A stretch of 64,000 nucleotides of DNA from JBPYFK01 sp051984675 (GTDB lineage Bacteria > Actinomycetota > Actinomycetes > Mycobacteriales > Pseudonocardiaceae), in assembly GCA_051984675.1 (NCBI GenBank), contig JBPYFK010000111.1, forward strand, positions 1 to 64,000, given 5' to 3'. The notes beneath the pieces were generated by a model. That model searched no databases. It was given only the letters and a program-made list of their open reading frames with translations, and was not told the origin of the DNA. Shown piece after piece: positions 7,995-18,179 of this stretch (position 1 is its first letter; each line of letters opens with the position of its first letter). The translations under genes and the position numbers were made by a program.

Positions 7995-9971
7995 TCACCC
8001 AGCCTGGCGGTAGAGGTCATCGCGGCGGTCGGCCCGCATCCGGGCGCCCATCAAATCCCCGATTCCGTCGTACGGGTCGCCGTACTCCTCCGAATGGGCG
8101 GTGCTGACCAGTTCCCATCGCGCGATGCCGTCGCGGTCCACCTCCGGCCGCGGCTCCAGCGACGACGTCGAGTACTCGTCCAGATACAGCTCCATTGACA
8201 GCGACCACGACCAGCGCTCCTGGCCCCACCGCGCGGCGGCGACGTCTCGGCTGTCCAGCCACTGCGTGCCGCGTGCCGCGCGCAGTTGATCGACCGGCGT
8301 GGCCGCCAGCTTGGCCAGTCGCCGGCGCGAATCCCGGGACGCCCGACCGAAGCTCACGCCGAGCACGCGCGGTCCCCGGTGGGATGAGCTGGGGAGCAGC
8401 AACAAGCCACGGTCAGTGACCAGCAGCTCGTGTGACACCCCGTCGACTCTTACGTCGCTGATGACGCCCACCACGCGCGGTTCGGGCTCGTCGGCGGCCG
8501 GCTCGGCATGGTCGAGCGGAACCCCGAGGTTGACGAGCACGCGGTGCAACCCGGGGATCTGCCGGGGGTCGGCCACCGCCGGCCGCACCAACCGCTGCGG
8601 GTCGAGCAGCTTGCCGTTGGCCAGCCGCAGCTTCGGTGGCCCCGCCCAATCCAGCTCGTACCAGGCGCGCCCGGCGCGCACGAGCGCACTCGCCACCGTC
8701 GCGCCGAGCAGCTCGACCAGCGTCTCGGTCGCGGCCTGCGGCACGTCGTCCGGGCTCAGTCCCGGGTCGAGGGCCGGGTTGACCAGGTCGGCCCCGCCAC
8801 CCCGGTGGATCGCGCGGAGCATGCCTTGCAACGTCGGGTTCGGCGTGGCTCCGCTCTGCATGGCCGCCATGGACAGCGTGCCGGCACGCTCCGCCGCCCG
8901 TTCGGCGCCGGCGAGCTTGACCAGTTCCGGCCACGGCACGCGGGCATCGAGACCGTCCACCATGAGCCGTCGCTCCAGGTCGGGGATGCTCCGCTTCGGG
9001 TTGCGCAGCAAGGCCCAGGCCGGTTTCTCCTCCTTGGGCGCGGACTCCGTGCCCGCGTACCGGATGGCTTCGAGGCGTTGCTTCGTCGTGGGCGGCGCGT
9101 TGCGGGAGGCGTGCGGTTCGTCGGCGATGCTGCGTTTGGTGCGCTCGGCGAGTTCCTTCTTGCGTCCCGGATGTTCCAGGAACGAGCGGAACCCCAGCAG
9201 CACGTCCGGCGACCGGTTGGTCTCGACGGCCATGGTCAGGTACTCGCGGCCGTAGTCGTGCCATCCGAGTTCGATCCCGACCAGCTTGCGCAAGGTCGTC
9301 GCCGCCGTCCGCGAGCCGACCTCGTAGGCCCCCACGACGTCCGAGCGCAGCCGCAGGCGGTGGATCAGCCGGGCCGTCAGGGCGAGGTAGCAGCGGGCGT
9401 AGCCCGCGAACAGCCACTTCGTCGGACCCGGCCTGAGCTGGGCGTAAGCGCGCTCGACGCTCACCGCGCAGCGGTGCGCGAGCGCCTCCCGGCTACCGCC
9501 GGTGAAGGCCAGCTCGCCGGCGAGGACCGAGCGCAGCTCGGCGGCCGTGAGGCCGGCGAGCAGCGGCAGGCCGAGCTCCAGGTAGCTGGCGCGCAGGCGC
9601 AGGCCGAGCAGCCGGGTGTCCTGGCGGACGCCGGCGTGCGGTTCGGAGGTGATGCGCACCTGAGTCGGCGCGCGGACGCCGACGGTCGAGGCCAGCTCGT
9701 TGACCAGCCGGCGCACGTGGATCTGTTCCGAGTCGTTGAGGACGACACCCCTGGCGTGGGTGCGCGGACGCAGTACCGCTCGGAGCCCCACGATGATCGG
9801 CACGGCCACCACCACCGCCGCCACACCCGCGCGCAGTCCGCTGCCGTGGTCGTAGCGGTAGGTCAGGGCAGCGACCGCTGCCAGGCCGAAGATCAGCGCC
9901 AGCGGGAGTACGAAAAAACCGATGTGCAGCACCAGGGCGAGCACAGCGCGCCAGGGGCTACGCAAGGTCAC
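7995..9971 (-). CDS. Membrane protein with an M48-like peptidase fold lacking the zinc site
   Basis: A 658-residue protein with two N-terminal membrane segments (about 10-34 and 45-65) followed by a region laid out like an M48 (HtpX/Ste24-type) metallopeptidase: LTAAELRSVLAGELAF at about 141-156, a position where the family has HELAH. Both His ligands and the overall HExxH are replaced (GELAF). The downstream E-x-x-D segment reads RLRSDVVGAYEVGSRTAATTL, without the Glu ligand, and the usual HPP...R close is NAPPTTKQRLEAIRY. It is therefore probably catalytically dead. The C-terminal 340 residues match nothing I recognise. The GTG start at 9971 is favoured. The function is unknown. Confidence 0.7.
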   Translation of the reverse strand: MTLRSPWRAVLALVLHIGFFVLPLALIFGLAAVAALTYRYDHGSGLRAGVAAVVVAVPIIVGLRAVLRPRTHARGVVLNDSEQIHVRRLVNELASTVGVRAPTQVRITSEPHAGVRQDTRLLGLRLRASYLELGLPLLAGLTAAELRSVLAGELAFTGGSREALAHRCAVSVERAYAQLRPGPTKWLFAGYARCYLALTARLIHRLRLRSDVVGAYEVGSRTAATTLRKLVGIELGWHDYGREYLTMAVETNRSPDVLLGFRSFLEHPGRKKELAERTKRSIADEPHASRNAPPTTKQRLEAIRYAGTESAPKEEKPAWALLRNPKRSIPDLERRLMVDGLDARVPWPELVKLAGAERAAERAGTLSMAAMQSGATPNPTLQGMLRAIHRGGGADLVNPALDPGLSPDDVPQAATETLVELLGATVASALVRAGRAWYELDWAGPPKLRLANGKLLDPQRLVRPAVADPRQIPGLHRVLVNLGVPLDHAEPAADEPEPRVVGVISDVRVDGVSHELLVTDRGLLLLPSSSHRGPRVLGVSFGRASRDSRRRLAKLAATPVDQLRAARGTQWLDSRDVAAARWGQERWSWSLSMELYLDEYSTSSLEPRPEVDRDGIARWELVSTAHSEEYGDPYDGIGDLMGARMRADRRDDLYRQAG

Positions 9972-10100
9972 CGACCCTCCCAGGCTGTTGACGTCTGGAA
10001 CCGGCCGTCAGATTAACTTCATACCAACGGGTGAACCAGTGGGAGTCGTAACGCGGAGAGTAACTCCGTCCGATATGTACGGACTCGTTCGACACGGCAT

Positions 10101-11345
10101 CTACTCCAGCAGCAGCGCCTGCACGGTCGTTCCGGCAGCCAGCTCCTCGACGTCCTCCAGGACCTCAACCAGGCAGTTCGCGCCGGCCATCGCGGCGAGC
10201 AGATGGGACCCGGGGCCGCCCGCCGGTTCGACCGTCCCGCTCGCCGAGTCGTACCGCGCCCGGCGGTACTGCCGCCGTCCTCCCGGCGAATGCAACGTTT
10301 CGGTCAACACGGCCCGCACGCGGGGGCGGGACACATCGAGGTATCCGGCCGCGGCCCGCAGGGCTGGTCGCACGAAGACCTCGAACGAGACCAGCGCGCT
10401 CACCGGGTTGCCCGGCAGCGTCACCACGGCGACCCCCTCGCGGTAGCGCCCGGCGCCCTGCGGCATGCCGGGCTGCATCGCGACCTTCGTGAACGTCACG
10501 CCCTCGCCGGACAGCGAGTCCTTGACCACCTCGTACGCGCCCGCGCTCACCCCGCCCGAGGTGAGGATCAGGTCGGTGTCGCTCAGGTGCGGGGCGAGCG
10601 CCGCGTGGAACGCCGCCACGTCATCCGGCACGAAGCGCAGCAGCGTGGCCTGACCGCCAGCCTGCCGCACGGCGGCGGTCAGCATCGGACCGTTGGACTC
10701 GAAGATCTGACCCGGCCGGAGCCGCGAGCCGGGAGCGACGAGTTCCGACCCGGTCGAGAGCACGAGCACCCTGGGCGGTCGATGTACCGGCAGCTCGCTG
10801 GCCCCGACGGCGGAGGCCGCGCCGAGCTGCGCAGCCGCGAGAGCCACGCCCGCCGGAAGCACGACGTCGCCAGCGGCCACGTCCTCGCCCGCGCGCCGGA
10901 CGTGCGCGCCGGGGCGCGCGGCGGCGAAAATGCCGACCCGATCGGTCCCCCGATCGGTGCGTTCCACGGGAACGACGGCGTCGGCGCCCGGCGGGAGTTG
11001 GGCGCCGGTCATGATCCGGTGCGCCGTACCGGGACGCAGCGGCGGGACCTCCACCCGCCCGGCCGGGATGTCCTCGACCACCGGCAGCGTCACCGGGCTG
11101 CCCTCGTCGGCACCGGAGAGGTCGGCGGAGTGCACGGCGTAGCCGTCCATCGCCGAATTGTCGAACGGGGGCAGTGAGATCGTGGCGGTGACGTCCTCGG
11201 CCAGCGCCAGCCCGAGGCAGTCGGGCAGCGGGCGGGATTCCACCGGGGTCGGGGCCAGCAGCGCGGCGACCGTCGCGCGGTGCTCGGTGACAGGCGTCAG
11301 GTGCTGGGTCGGGGCTTGATGCGACACCCCGCCATGATCGGGCAT
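10101..11345 (-). CDS. moeA: Molybdopterin molybdenumtransferase MoeA
   Basis: Inserts molybdate into adenylylated molybdopterin to form the molybdenum cofactor. This 414-residue protein shows the MoeA layout: PLPDCLGLALAEDV and LPPFDNSAMDGYAV near the N-terminus, PAGRVEVPPLRPGTAHRIMTGAQLP split across domains II and I, STGSELV, SNGPML, and the MogA-like pterin site LTSGGVSAGAYEVVKD at about 262-277, followed by LPGNPVSALVSFEVFV. Four other cofactor genes lie 36 kb to the right. Synteny matches moeA2 near psd in M. tuberculosis. Confidence 0.95.
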   Translation of the reverse strand: MPDHGGVSHQAPTQHLTPVTEHRATVAALLAPTPVESRPLPDCLGLALAEDVTATISLPPFDNSAMDGYAVHSADLSGADEGSPVTLPVVEDIPAGRVEVPPLRPGTAHRIMTGAQLPPGADAVVPVERTDRGTDRVGIFAAARPGAHVRRAGEDVAAGDVVLPAGVALAAAQLGAASAVGASELPVHRPPRVLVLSTGSELVAPGSRLRPGQIFESNGPMLTAAVRQAGGQATLLRFVPDDVAAFHAALAPHLSDTDLILTSGGVSAGAYEVVKDSLSGEGVTFTKVAMQPGMPQGAGRYREGVAVVTLPGNPVSALVSFEVFVRPALRAAAGYLDVSRPRVRAVLTETLHSPGGRRQYRRARYDSASGTVEPAGGPGSHLLAAMAGANCLVEVLEDVEELAAGTTVQALLLE

Positions 11346-11393
11346 CGCGAGCGTTTTCGGCCAGTACCGGGTACGGCCGGACGGGTGCTCCCG

Positions 11394-11429
11394 CTTGACA
11401 CGCGGACCGGGCTTGACACGCGGATCGGG
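11394..11429 (+). repeat. 18-base tandem duplication carrying TTGACA
   Basis: CTTGACACGCGGACCGGG (11394-11411) is followed directly by CTTGACACGCGGATCGGG (11412-11429), with one mismatch. Each copy contains a perfect -35 hexamer TTGACA. A possible -10, TATTCA, lies 15 bases after the second. It sits in the 337-base gap between moeA and the cold-shock gene and could provide a promoter for the latter with a leader of about 240 bases. Confidence 0.6.
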
Positions 11430-11682
11430 TCAGTATTCATCCGACCGGGGAATCTCGAAGTCGTCTGTCACTTATTCGGGATGGGGTACGTATTGCTCCC
11501 AACCACGGGATGGAAACGGCTGAGGTAACAGCGCGTGTACTAAAACCACCCAAACGGCCCAGCGTTGGGCGCCCGAATCCGGGCAGTTCCCCCGAGACGA
11601 ACCGCTATTTCTCGGGTAGCGTGGCCCATGCTCCAAGCGGCGCTACTGGTGCCGTGCATCGCATTTCCACAAGGAGGACGCC

Positions 11683-11889
11683 GTGGCAGTCGGCACGGTC
11701 AAATGGTTCAACTCGGAGAAGGGCTACGGGTTCATCGCCACCGACGGTGGTTCCGATGTGTTCGTGCATTACTCCGCTATCAACATGCCCGGTTTCCGCA
11801 CCCTGTCTGAAGGAGACCGGGTGGAGTTCGAGGTGAAAGCGGGGCGAGACGGTCGGACCCAAGCCGACGGCGTCCGTAAACTCCAGTGA
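11683..11889 (+). CDS. Cold-shock domain protein (CspA family)
   Basis: A 68-residue single-domain RNA chaperone. It reads GTVKWFNSEKGYGFI with RNP1 KGYGFI, and RNP2 is VFVHYSAI. GTG 11683 is preceded by AAGGAGG at 8 bases. The protein differs in two ways from the longer CspB-like gene at 61156: it has no C-terminal extension and keeps the aromatic residues of the standard CspA fold. The 5' region is long and lacks another gene, fitting the long leader often seen for cold-shock mRNAs. Confidence 0.93.
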   Translation: MAVGTVKWFNSEKGYGFIATDGGSDVFVHYSAINMPGFRTLSEGDRVEFEVKAGRDGRTQADGVRKLQ

Positions 11890-12043
11890 ACAAATAGCGC
11901 AGAACCATCGAACTTGTCCTAGATAACCGGTAACGCTTCGCGTGGCCCGGCGTCGGTCTGGACCGGCACCGGGCCACCGGCGTCCGGTGGTGCTCACGCG
12001 CACCCGCGCACGTGCCGCGCCGGTGAACGTTACGCTGCTTTGC

Positions 12044-13408
12044 GTGTCGGAAGACCTCACCGGGCGTCGCCTTGGCCACTACAAGATCGAAGGAGTGCTC
12101 GGTCGGGGCGGGATGAGCGTCATGTATCGCGCCACCGACATCCGGTTGGGGCGCAAGGTCGCGCTGAAAGTGATCGGTGAGCACATCACCGGGGACGCCG
12201 AGTTCCGCGAACGGTTCGTCGACGAAGCCCGCAACACCGCGGCGATCGACCACGCGAACATCGTGCCGCTGTACGACTTCGGCGAACTCGACGGCCTGCT
12301 CTACCTCGCGATGCGGCTGGTGCACGGTTCCGATCTCGCCAAGCTGATCGCGGACGGCCCGATCTCCCCGCGCCGCACGCTGGAGTTGCTGGACCAGGCC
12401 GCGGACGCGCTGGACGTGCTGCACGAGCACGGCCTGGTCCACCTGGACCTCAAGCCGGCCAACGTCCTCGTCACCAACCGCGAATCCGCCGGCGAGCACG
12501 TGTACCTGGCCGATTTCGGACTCACCAGGCGTGGTGCCACCGGCCATCGCACCAGCGGCGGTGACTTTCTGGGCTCCCCGACCTACGCCGCACCGGAGCA
12601 CCTGCGCGGTGAACCGGTCGACGGGCGCACCGACCTCTACGCGTTGGCCTGCGTGCTGTTCACGTGCCTGACCGGCAGGCCGCCGTTTCAGGGGCAGGTG
12701 CCGGACGTCATCCACGGCCAGCTGAACATGGCACCACCCGCCGCGACATCGCTGGTCGCGCTGCCCGCGGCCATCGACGAGGTCCTCGCCAAGGGGATGG
12801 CGAAGCGACCGTCCCAACGCTATTCGGCGTGCCATGAGCTGATCTCCGCGGCTCGCGTTGCCCTGGAGCCCGGTGCGCGCATGGACATCCCGGCTCCGCC
12901 GCGGGCGCAACAAGGGCCCGGTCAACAAGGGCCTGGTCAACAAGGGCCTGGTCAACAAGGGCCTGGTGGGTCCCCGTTTCGGGCGCCGCAGCCCGTTCCG
13001 TCGCCAGCCCCACCGCCGTTGCCCCAGTACCGGCAGGCGCCCTTCCCGCCGGCGACCATCCCCCCGGTGACGATGCCACCTGCTCAGCCGGCCCCGCAGC
13101 ACGTTCCTCCCCAGACGGGCCAACGTCAGCAGGCTCAGCAGCCGGTCCGGTTGCGGCCCGCCGTGCCCGTACGTCCCCGCGCTACGGGAACCGCGCGGTG
13201 GCTTGTTCCGCTGCTCGTCGCCTTGGCGATGATCGTGCTGACCATGGTGTTCATCGCAACGGTCGGCTCGGGAGGAACACACCGGAACTCGATGGGATCA
13301 TCCCCGAGACCGTCTGCTGCCACGCCTGCCGGCATGTCCTCGGGGCCTTCTGGCACGCCCTCCGGCGGGGCGGAGCTTCCCACGTCGGTGCCCACCCTGA
13401 GTGGTTGA
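12044..13408 (+). CDS. Transmembrane Ser/Thr protein kinase (PknB family, HLD variant)
   Basis: A 454-residue membrane kinase. The kinase domain covers about 10-275: glycine loop GRGGMS (20-25), AxK Lys42, Glu61, catalytic loop HLDLKPANVL (133-142), DFG at 157-159, and GSPTYAAPEH. The arginine of the usual HRD is leucine, so activation-loop control may differ, but catalytic Asp and Asn are intact. A Pro/Gln-rich linker follows, including four QQGPG repeats (289-308), then one membrane helix at about 386-408 and a short external tail without PASTA domains. GTG 12044 is chosen because it opens the conserved region. The gene lies directly upstream of groEL2. Confidence 0.88.
   Translation: MSEDLTGRRLGHYKIEGVLGRGGMSVMYRATDIRLGRKVALKVIGEHITGDAEFRERFVDEARNTAAIDHANIVPLYDFGELDGLLYLAMRLVHGSDLAKLIADGPISPRRTLELLDQAADALDVLHEHGLVHLDLKPANVLVTNRESAGEHVYLADFGLTRRGATGHRTSGGDFLGSPTYAAPEHLRGEPVDGRTDLYALACVLFTCLTGRPPFQGQVPDVIHGQLNMAPPAATSLVALPAAIDEVLAKGMAKRPSQRYSACHELISAARVALEPGARMDIPAPPRAQQGPGQQGPGQQGPGQQGPGGSPFRAPQPVPSPAPPPLPQYRQAPFPPATIPPVTMPPAQPAPQHVPPQTGQRQQAQQPVRLRPAVPVRPRATGTARWLVPLLVALAMIVLTMVFIATVGSGGTHRNSMGSSPRPSAATPAGMSSGPSGTPSGGAELPTSVPTLSG
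12908..12967 (+). repeat. Four in-frame 15-base repeats encoding QQGPG
   Basis: Near-identical units CAACAAGGGCC[C/T]GGT are repeated four times without gaps inside the kinase linker. The unit length is a multiple of three, so copy-number change would lengthen or shorten the linker without breaking the frame. Confidence 0.9.
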
Positions 13409-13419
13409 ACCACGACTCG

Positions 13420-13449
13420 CTTGCACTCTCCAGGCAGGAGTGCTAAACA
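13420..13449 (+). promoter_or_regulatory. CIRCE operator 1 with embedded groEL2 promoter
   Basis: The inverted repeat CTTGCACTC-N9-GAGTGCTAA (13420-13446) is the binding site of the heat-shock repressor HrcA. The left arm supplies a -35 (TTGCAC, 13421-13426), and TAAACA (13444-13449) is a -10 at 17 bases spacing. HrcA binding would therefore cover the promoter itself. Confidence 0.85.
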
Positions 13450-13454
13450 CGGAA

Positions 13455-13481
13455 CTGGCACTCAGCAAGGTCGAGTGCCAG
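13455..13481 (+). promoter_or_regulatory. CIRCE operator 2
   Basis: A second inverted repeat, CTGGCACTC-N9-GAGTGCCAG, lies 8 bases after the first. Its arms pair perfectly but differ from the consensus TTAGCACTC/GAGTGCTAA at the outer bases. It lies downstream of the predicted transcription start, about 145 bases before groEL. Confidence 0.8.
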
Positions 13482-13624
13482 GTCGGGAAGGTGAGGCCGC
13501 TGGAGGCGCCCAACAGGCGTCGAGGTGGTCGTCCGTCGCGGGCACCGAGCCTGGCCGAGCACGAGTCCTGCCGTGCACCACCTCGGTTCGCACGGCGTCC
13601 AGATAGGTGGAGGACCACACCGCA

Positions 13625-15259
<1,635 letters not shown>

Positions 15260-15309
15260 GTCCCGTCAGGACTCGCGAGTCCGGGTTTTCCCGCCTGGTC
15301 TGGTTGCGC

Positions 15310-15339
15310 GGAGGGCCGTCCCGTTAGGGGCGGCCCTCC
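15310..15339 (+). terminator. groEL2 transcription terminator
   Basis: A GC-rich hairpin with arms GGAGGGCCG and GCGGCCCTCC starts 50 bases after the groEL stop. There is no U-tract, as usual for actinobacterial terminators. Confidence 0.7.
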
Positions 15340-15523
15340 GTCGCGTGTTGGGGCAGGTCCTGGGTGCGTGCGTAGCCGGCGCTTTCGGGAAATCGCCTCC
15401 GCAATGTGCCCGACTTGGGTGATTCGTCGGTGCGTCAGCCTTGACCTCGATTACCCCGCCCGAGGAACGTGGGTGTCCTGGCCGATCATGGTCTGATCGC
15501 TTGCGGTCATCGTCACCACGGGC

Positions 15524-15561
15524 CAGTCATGATCAGGTAGACCGGTCATGACCAGGTAGCT
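15524..15561 (+). repeat. 19-base tandem repeat upstream of the GH84 gene
   Basis: CAGTCATGATCAGGTAGAC (15524-15542) is followed directly by CGGTCATGACCAGGTAGCT (15543-15561). Each copy contains a palindromic core (TCATGA or GTCATGAC). The pair ends 26 bases before the start codon and could be a tandem operator; no protein can be assigned. Confidence 0.6.
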
Positions 15562-15587
15562 GGTGACCATCGGGTGGAGGAGGCGCT

Positions 15588-17663
15588 GTGGTGGTGTCCC
15601 CGGGATCATGGGGATCTTCGCGGTTCCCGCGTGCCGAAGGCGCGCGCCTTCTCGCCGCTGTGCTTGCCGCAGCGCTCCTGGTCGTGTTCGTGGCGGGCTG
15701 CACGAGCGCGCCGCCGCCCCCTTCGCCTCCTTCGCCTCCTCGTCCCGCCCAGCCGCCCGGGGTGGGCCTCGCGCCGGCCGGTACCCCCCAGGTGACTCCG
15801 GAGCCGAAGCAGCTGACCAGACTCGGCAACGATGTTCCGGTGAACGGCCGGGTAGACCTGGTAGTCGACCCGACCGCCGACCAGCCCGCGCGCGATCTGG
15901 CCGTGGAGGTGCTCCGGGCCGCGGGTGCGACCGATGTGACCGTTCGGCAGCCTGGCCCGATGTCGCCGGGAAGCGCGTTGGAGGTCCGGCTCGGCAGCAT
16001 CGTCGCCCCGACGACAGTCAAAACCCTGCAGAGCCTGCGGTTCCTACCACCACCCCCGGGGCCGGAAGGCTACGTTCTCGCCGCCGGCCAGACAGATCAC
16101 CCCATCGTCGCGATCGGGGGTGCCGATCCGGCGGGTGTGTATTACGGCGTGCAGACACTGCGACAGCTCACATCGCCCGGTCGTATCGCCGGGGTGGGTG
16201 TCCTCGACGAGCCGAAGATGCCGACCCGCGGCGTCATCGAAGGCTTCTACGGGGCTGCGTGGACGCAGGCTGAGCAGCTGGACCAGATCGCCTTCTACGG
16301 CGATGTCAAGATGAACACGTTCGTCTACGGGCCGAAGGACGACCCGTACCACCGCGAGCTGTGGCGCAACCCCTACCCGCCAGGCAAGCTCGCCGACCTG
16401 CGACAGCAGATCGGCCAAGCCGACGCGCACCACGTGCGGTTCGTCTTCGGGCTCTCGCCGGGAACCTCGATCTGCTACAGCGCCCCGAACGACTGGGACG
16501 CGCTGGTCGCCAAACTGCAGGCGATGTACGACCTGGGCGTGCGGGACTTCGCGATCCCGCTGGACGACATCAGCTACACGAGCTGGAACTGCCCCGGCGA
16601 CCAGGCTCGGTACGGGCCGCCGTCGAGCGGCACCGCCGGCCAGGCGCAGGCCGACCTGCTCAACCGGGTGCAGCGCGAGTTCCTCGACCGCCACCCGGGC
16701 ACCAGTCCGCTGCTGACGGTGTCCACTGAGTACTCCGATGTCGACGACTCCCCGTACAAGAGCACGCTGCGAGCGCAGCTCGACCCGAGGGTGCAGGTCA
16801 TGTGGACCGGCGTCGGCGTGATCCCGAACGGGATCACCACGGCGCAGGCGCAGCAGGCCAACTCGGTGTGGGGCCGCAAGGTGATGGTGTGGGACAACTA
16901 CCCGGTCAATGACTTCCCCAAGGCGCAGGGCCGCATCATGCTCGGCCCGTATGCCAAGCGCGAACCGGGACTGCACAACCAGCTTGCCGGAATCCTGGTG
17001 AACCCGATGACCGAGGCGACGGCGAGCAAGGTCGTCCAGATGGGCGCTGCCGACTTCGCCTGGAACGACCTGGGATTGAACGAGCAGGGATTCGACCCGC
17101 AGCGCTCGTGGCGAGCGGCAGCCGAGTACCTGGCCGGGAGACGTTTCGTCCCGGGGCATCCCAGCTTCGCTGCCGATCCGTCCGTGGCGGACGCGCTGAT
17201 GGTGCTGTTCGACCTGCAGCACATGGCTCCGCTGGCAAACGGCCGACCGTGGCTCGACCCCGCGCCGGACATGGCGCAGCGGTTCGACCGGTTCCGCGCC
17301 GCCTGGAACAGCGGCAATCGAGCGCGGGCGGTAGCGGACCTGCGCTCCTACGCGAACACGCTCGCGGCGGCCCCGGCGAAGATCCGCGCGGGCGCTCCGC
17401 CAGAGTTCACAACGGACGTGGCTCGATGGTTGGACGCTACGGACCTGTGGGCCTCCTCTCTTCAGGCCACTGTGGATGGGCTGCAGGCCAGAGTGGACGG
17501 TGACGAAGCGCGTGCCGGAGCACGGTTCGCGGCAGCGGCGGACTTGGCGGGACGCGCCGAGTCGGTGCAGACCGACCCCGGCAAGCCCAAGGCGCCGGGA
17601 CCGGCGCACGTCGCGGATGGCGTGCTGGACGTCTTCATTCGCGACGCCCCGGGGATGCGGTAG
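15588..17663 (+). CDS. GH84 beta-N-acetylglucosaminidase lipoprotein (O-GlcNAcase-like)
   Basis: A 691-residue exported glycosidase. A signal peptide ends in the lipobox VAGC (Cys38) followed by a Pro-rich linker, so the protein should be anchored on the outer membrane face. Residues about 65-200 resemble the N-terminal domain shared by GH84 and GH20 enzymes. The catalytic barrel starts at TRGVIEGFYGAAWT and carries the twin catalytic aspartates in IPLDDISY (Asp326, Asp327), which act by substrate-assisted catalysis through the N-acetyl group. A helical C-terminal region follows. Likely substrates are N-acetylglucosamine-capped glycans, but which ones is open. GGAGGAGG precedes GTG 15588. Confidence 0.88.
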   Translation: MVVSPGSWGSSRFPRAEGARLLAAVLAAALLVVFVAGCTSAPPPPSPPSPPRPAQPPGVGLAPAGTPQVTPEPKQLTRLGNDVPVNGRVDLVVDPTADQPARDLAVEVLRAAGATDVTVRQPGPMSPGSALEVRLGSIVAPTTVKTLQSLRFLPPPPGPEGYVLAAGQTDHPIVAIGGADPAGVYYGVQTLRQLTSPGRIAGVGVLDEPKMPTRGVIEGFYGAAWTQAEQLDQIAFYGDVKMNTFVYGPKDDPYHRELWRNPYPPGKLADLRQQIGQADAHHVRFVFGLSPGTSICYSAPNDWDALVAKLQAMYDLGVRDFAIPLDDISYTSWNCPGDQARYGPPSSGTAGQAQADLLNRVQREFLDRHPGTSPLLTVSTEYSDVDDSPYKSTLRAQLDPRVQVMWTGVGVIPNGITTAQAQQANSVWGRKVMVWDNYPVNDFPKAQGRIMLGPYAKREPGLHNQLAGILVNPMTEATASKVVQMGAADFAWNDLGLNEQGFDPQRSWRAAAEYLAGRRFVPGHPSFAADPSVADALMVLFDLQHMAPLANGRPWLDPAPDMAQRFDRFRAAWNSGNRARAVADLRSYANTLAAAPAKIRAGAPPEFTTDVARWLDATDLWASSLQATVDGLQARVDGDEARAGARFAAAADLAGRAESVQTDPGKPKAPGPAHVADGVLDVFIRDAPGMR

Positions 17664-17692
17664 GCACGGCTCGTTGCCAGTCGGCCTTGGGG

Positions 17693-18052
17693 TCAACCGG
17701 CGTTGGGCTCAACCCGCTTCGGCATGATCACCCAGCAGGCCAAGTAGATGAGGATCGCGCTACCGAGTCCGAGAAGCGTGGCGGCGACGAACACGATCCG
17801 TACAACGGCGATGCTGAGCCCGAATCTCCGGCCAATTCCCGCGCACACTCCGGCGATCATGCGTTCGTCCACGTGCCGCTGGAGTTCGACCACGTCTGGG
17901 CCTGCCGAGGCGGTAGGCGTGGTTGGCGCGATGGTTGTTTCGGTCGTCGCGGTCGCCGTGTTGGCCTTGGCTGTGGTTTCGGTCGCTTCGGTTGTCTCAT
18001 CGGTGATGCGATTCGTGGTGTCGAAGTCACTTTCGCTGCTGTAATCGCTCAT
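17693..18052 (-). CDS. PspC-domain membrane protein
   Basis: A 119-residue protein with a Thr-rich, probably disordered N-terminus (residues 1-50) and a PspC domain at about 58-115: VDERMIAGVCAGIGRRFGLSI, followed by a strongly hydrophobic segment VVRIVFVAATLLGLGSAILIYLA and WVIMPKR. PspC proteins sense membrane stress in other bacteria. The gene converges on the GH84 gene with 29 bases between. Confidence 0.9.
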   Translation of the reverse strand: MSDYSSESDFDTTNRITDETTEATETTAKANTATATTETTIAPTTPTASAGPDVVELQRHVDERMIAGVCAGIGRRFGLSIAVVRIVFVAATLLGLGSAILIYLACWVIMPKRVEPNAG

Positions 18053-18179
18053 GACTCAACGCTGCCAGCCGGGGCACGAGCGAGACCTCAGGAATCACCC
18101 GCGACCATCCCGGAGTTCAACCCGGGCAGAACCCTGACCGTCGACCCTGACCCGTCGATCCTGGCTCCTCGCGGAGCAC

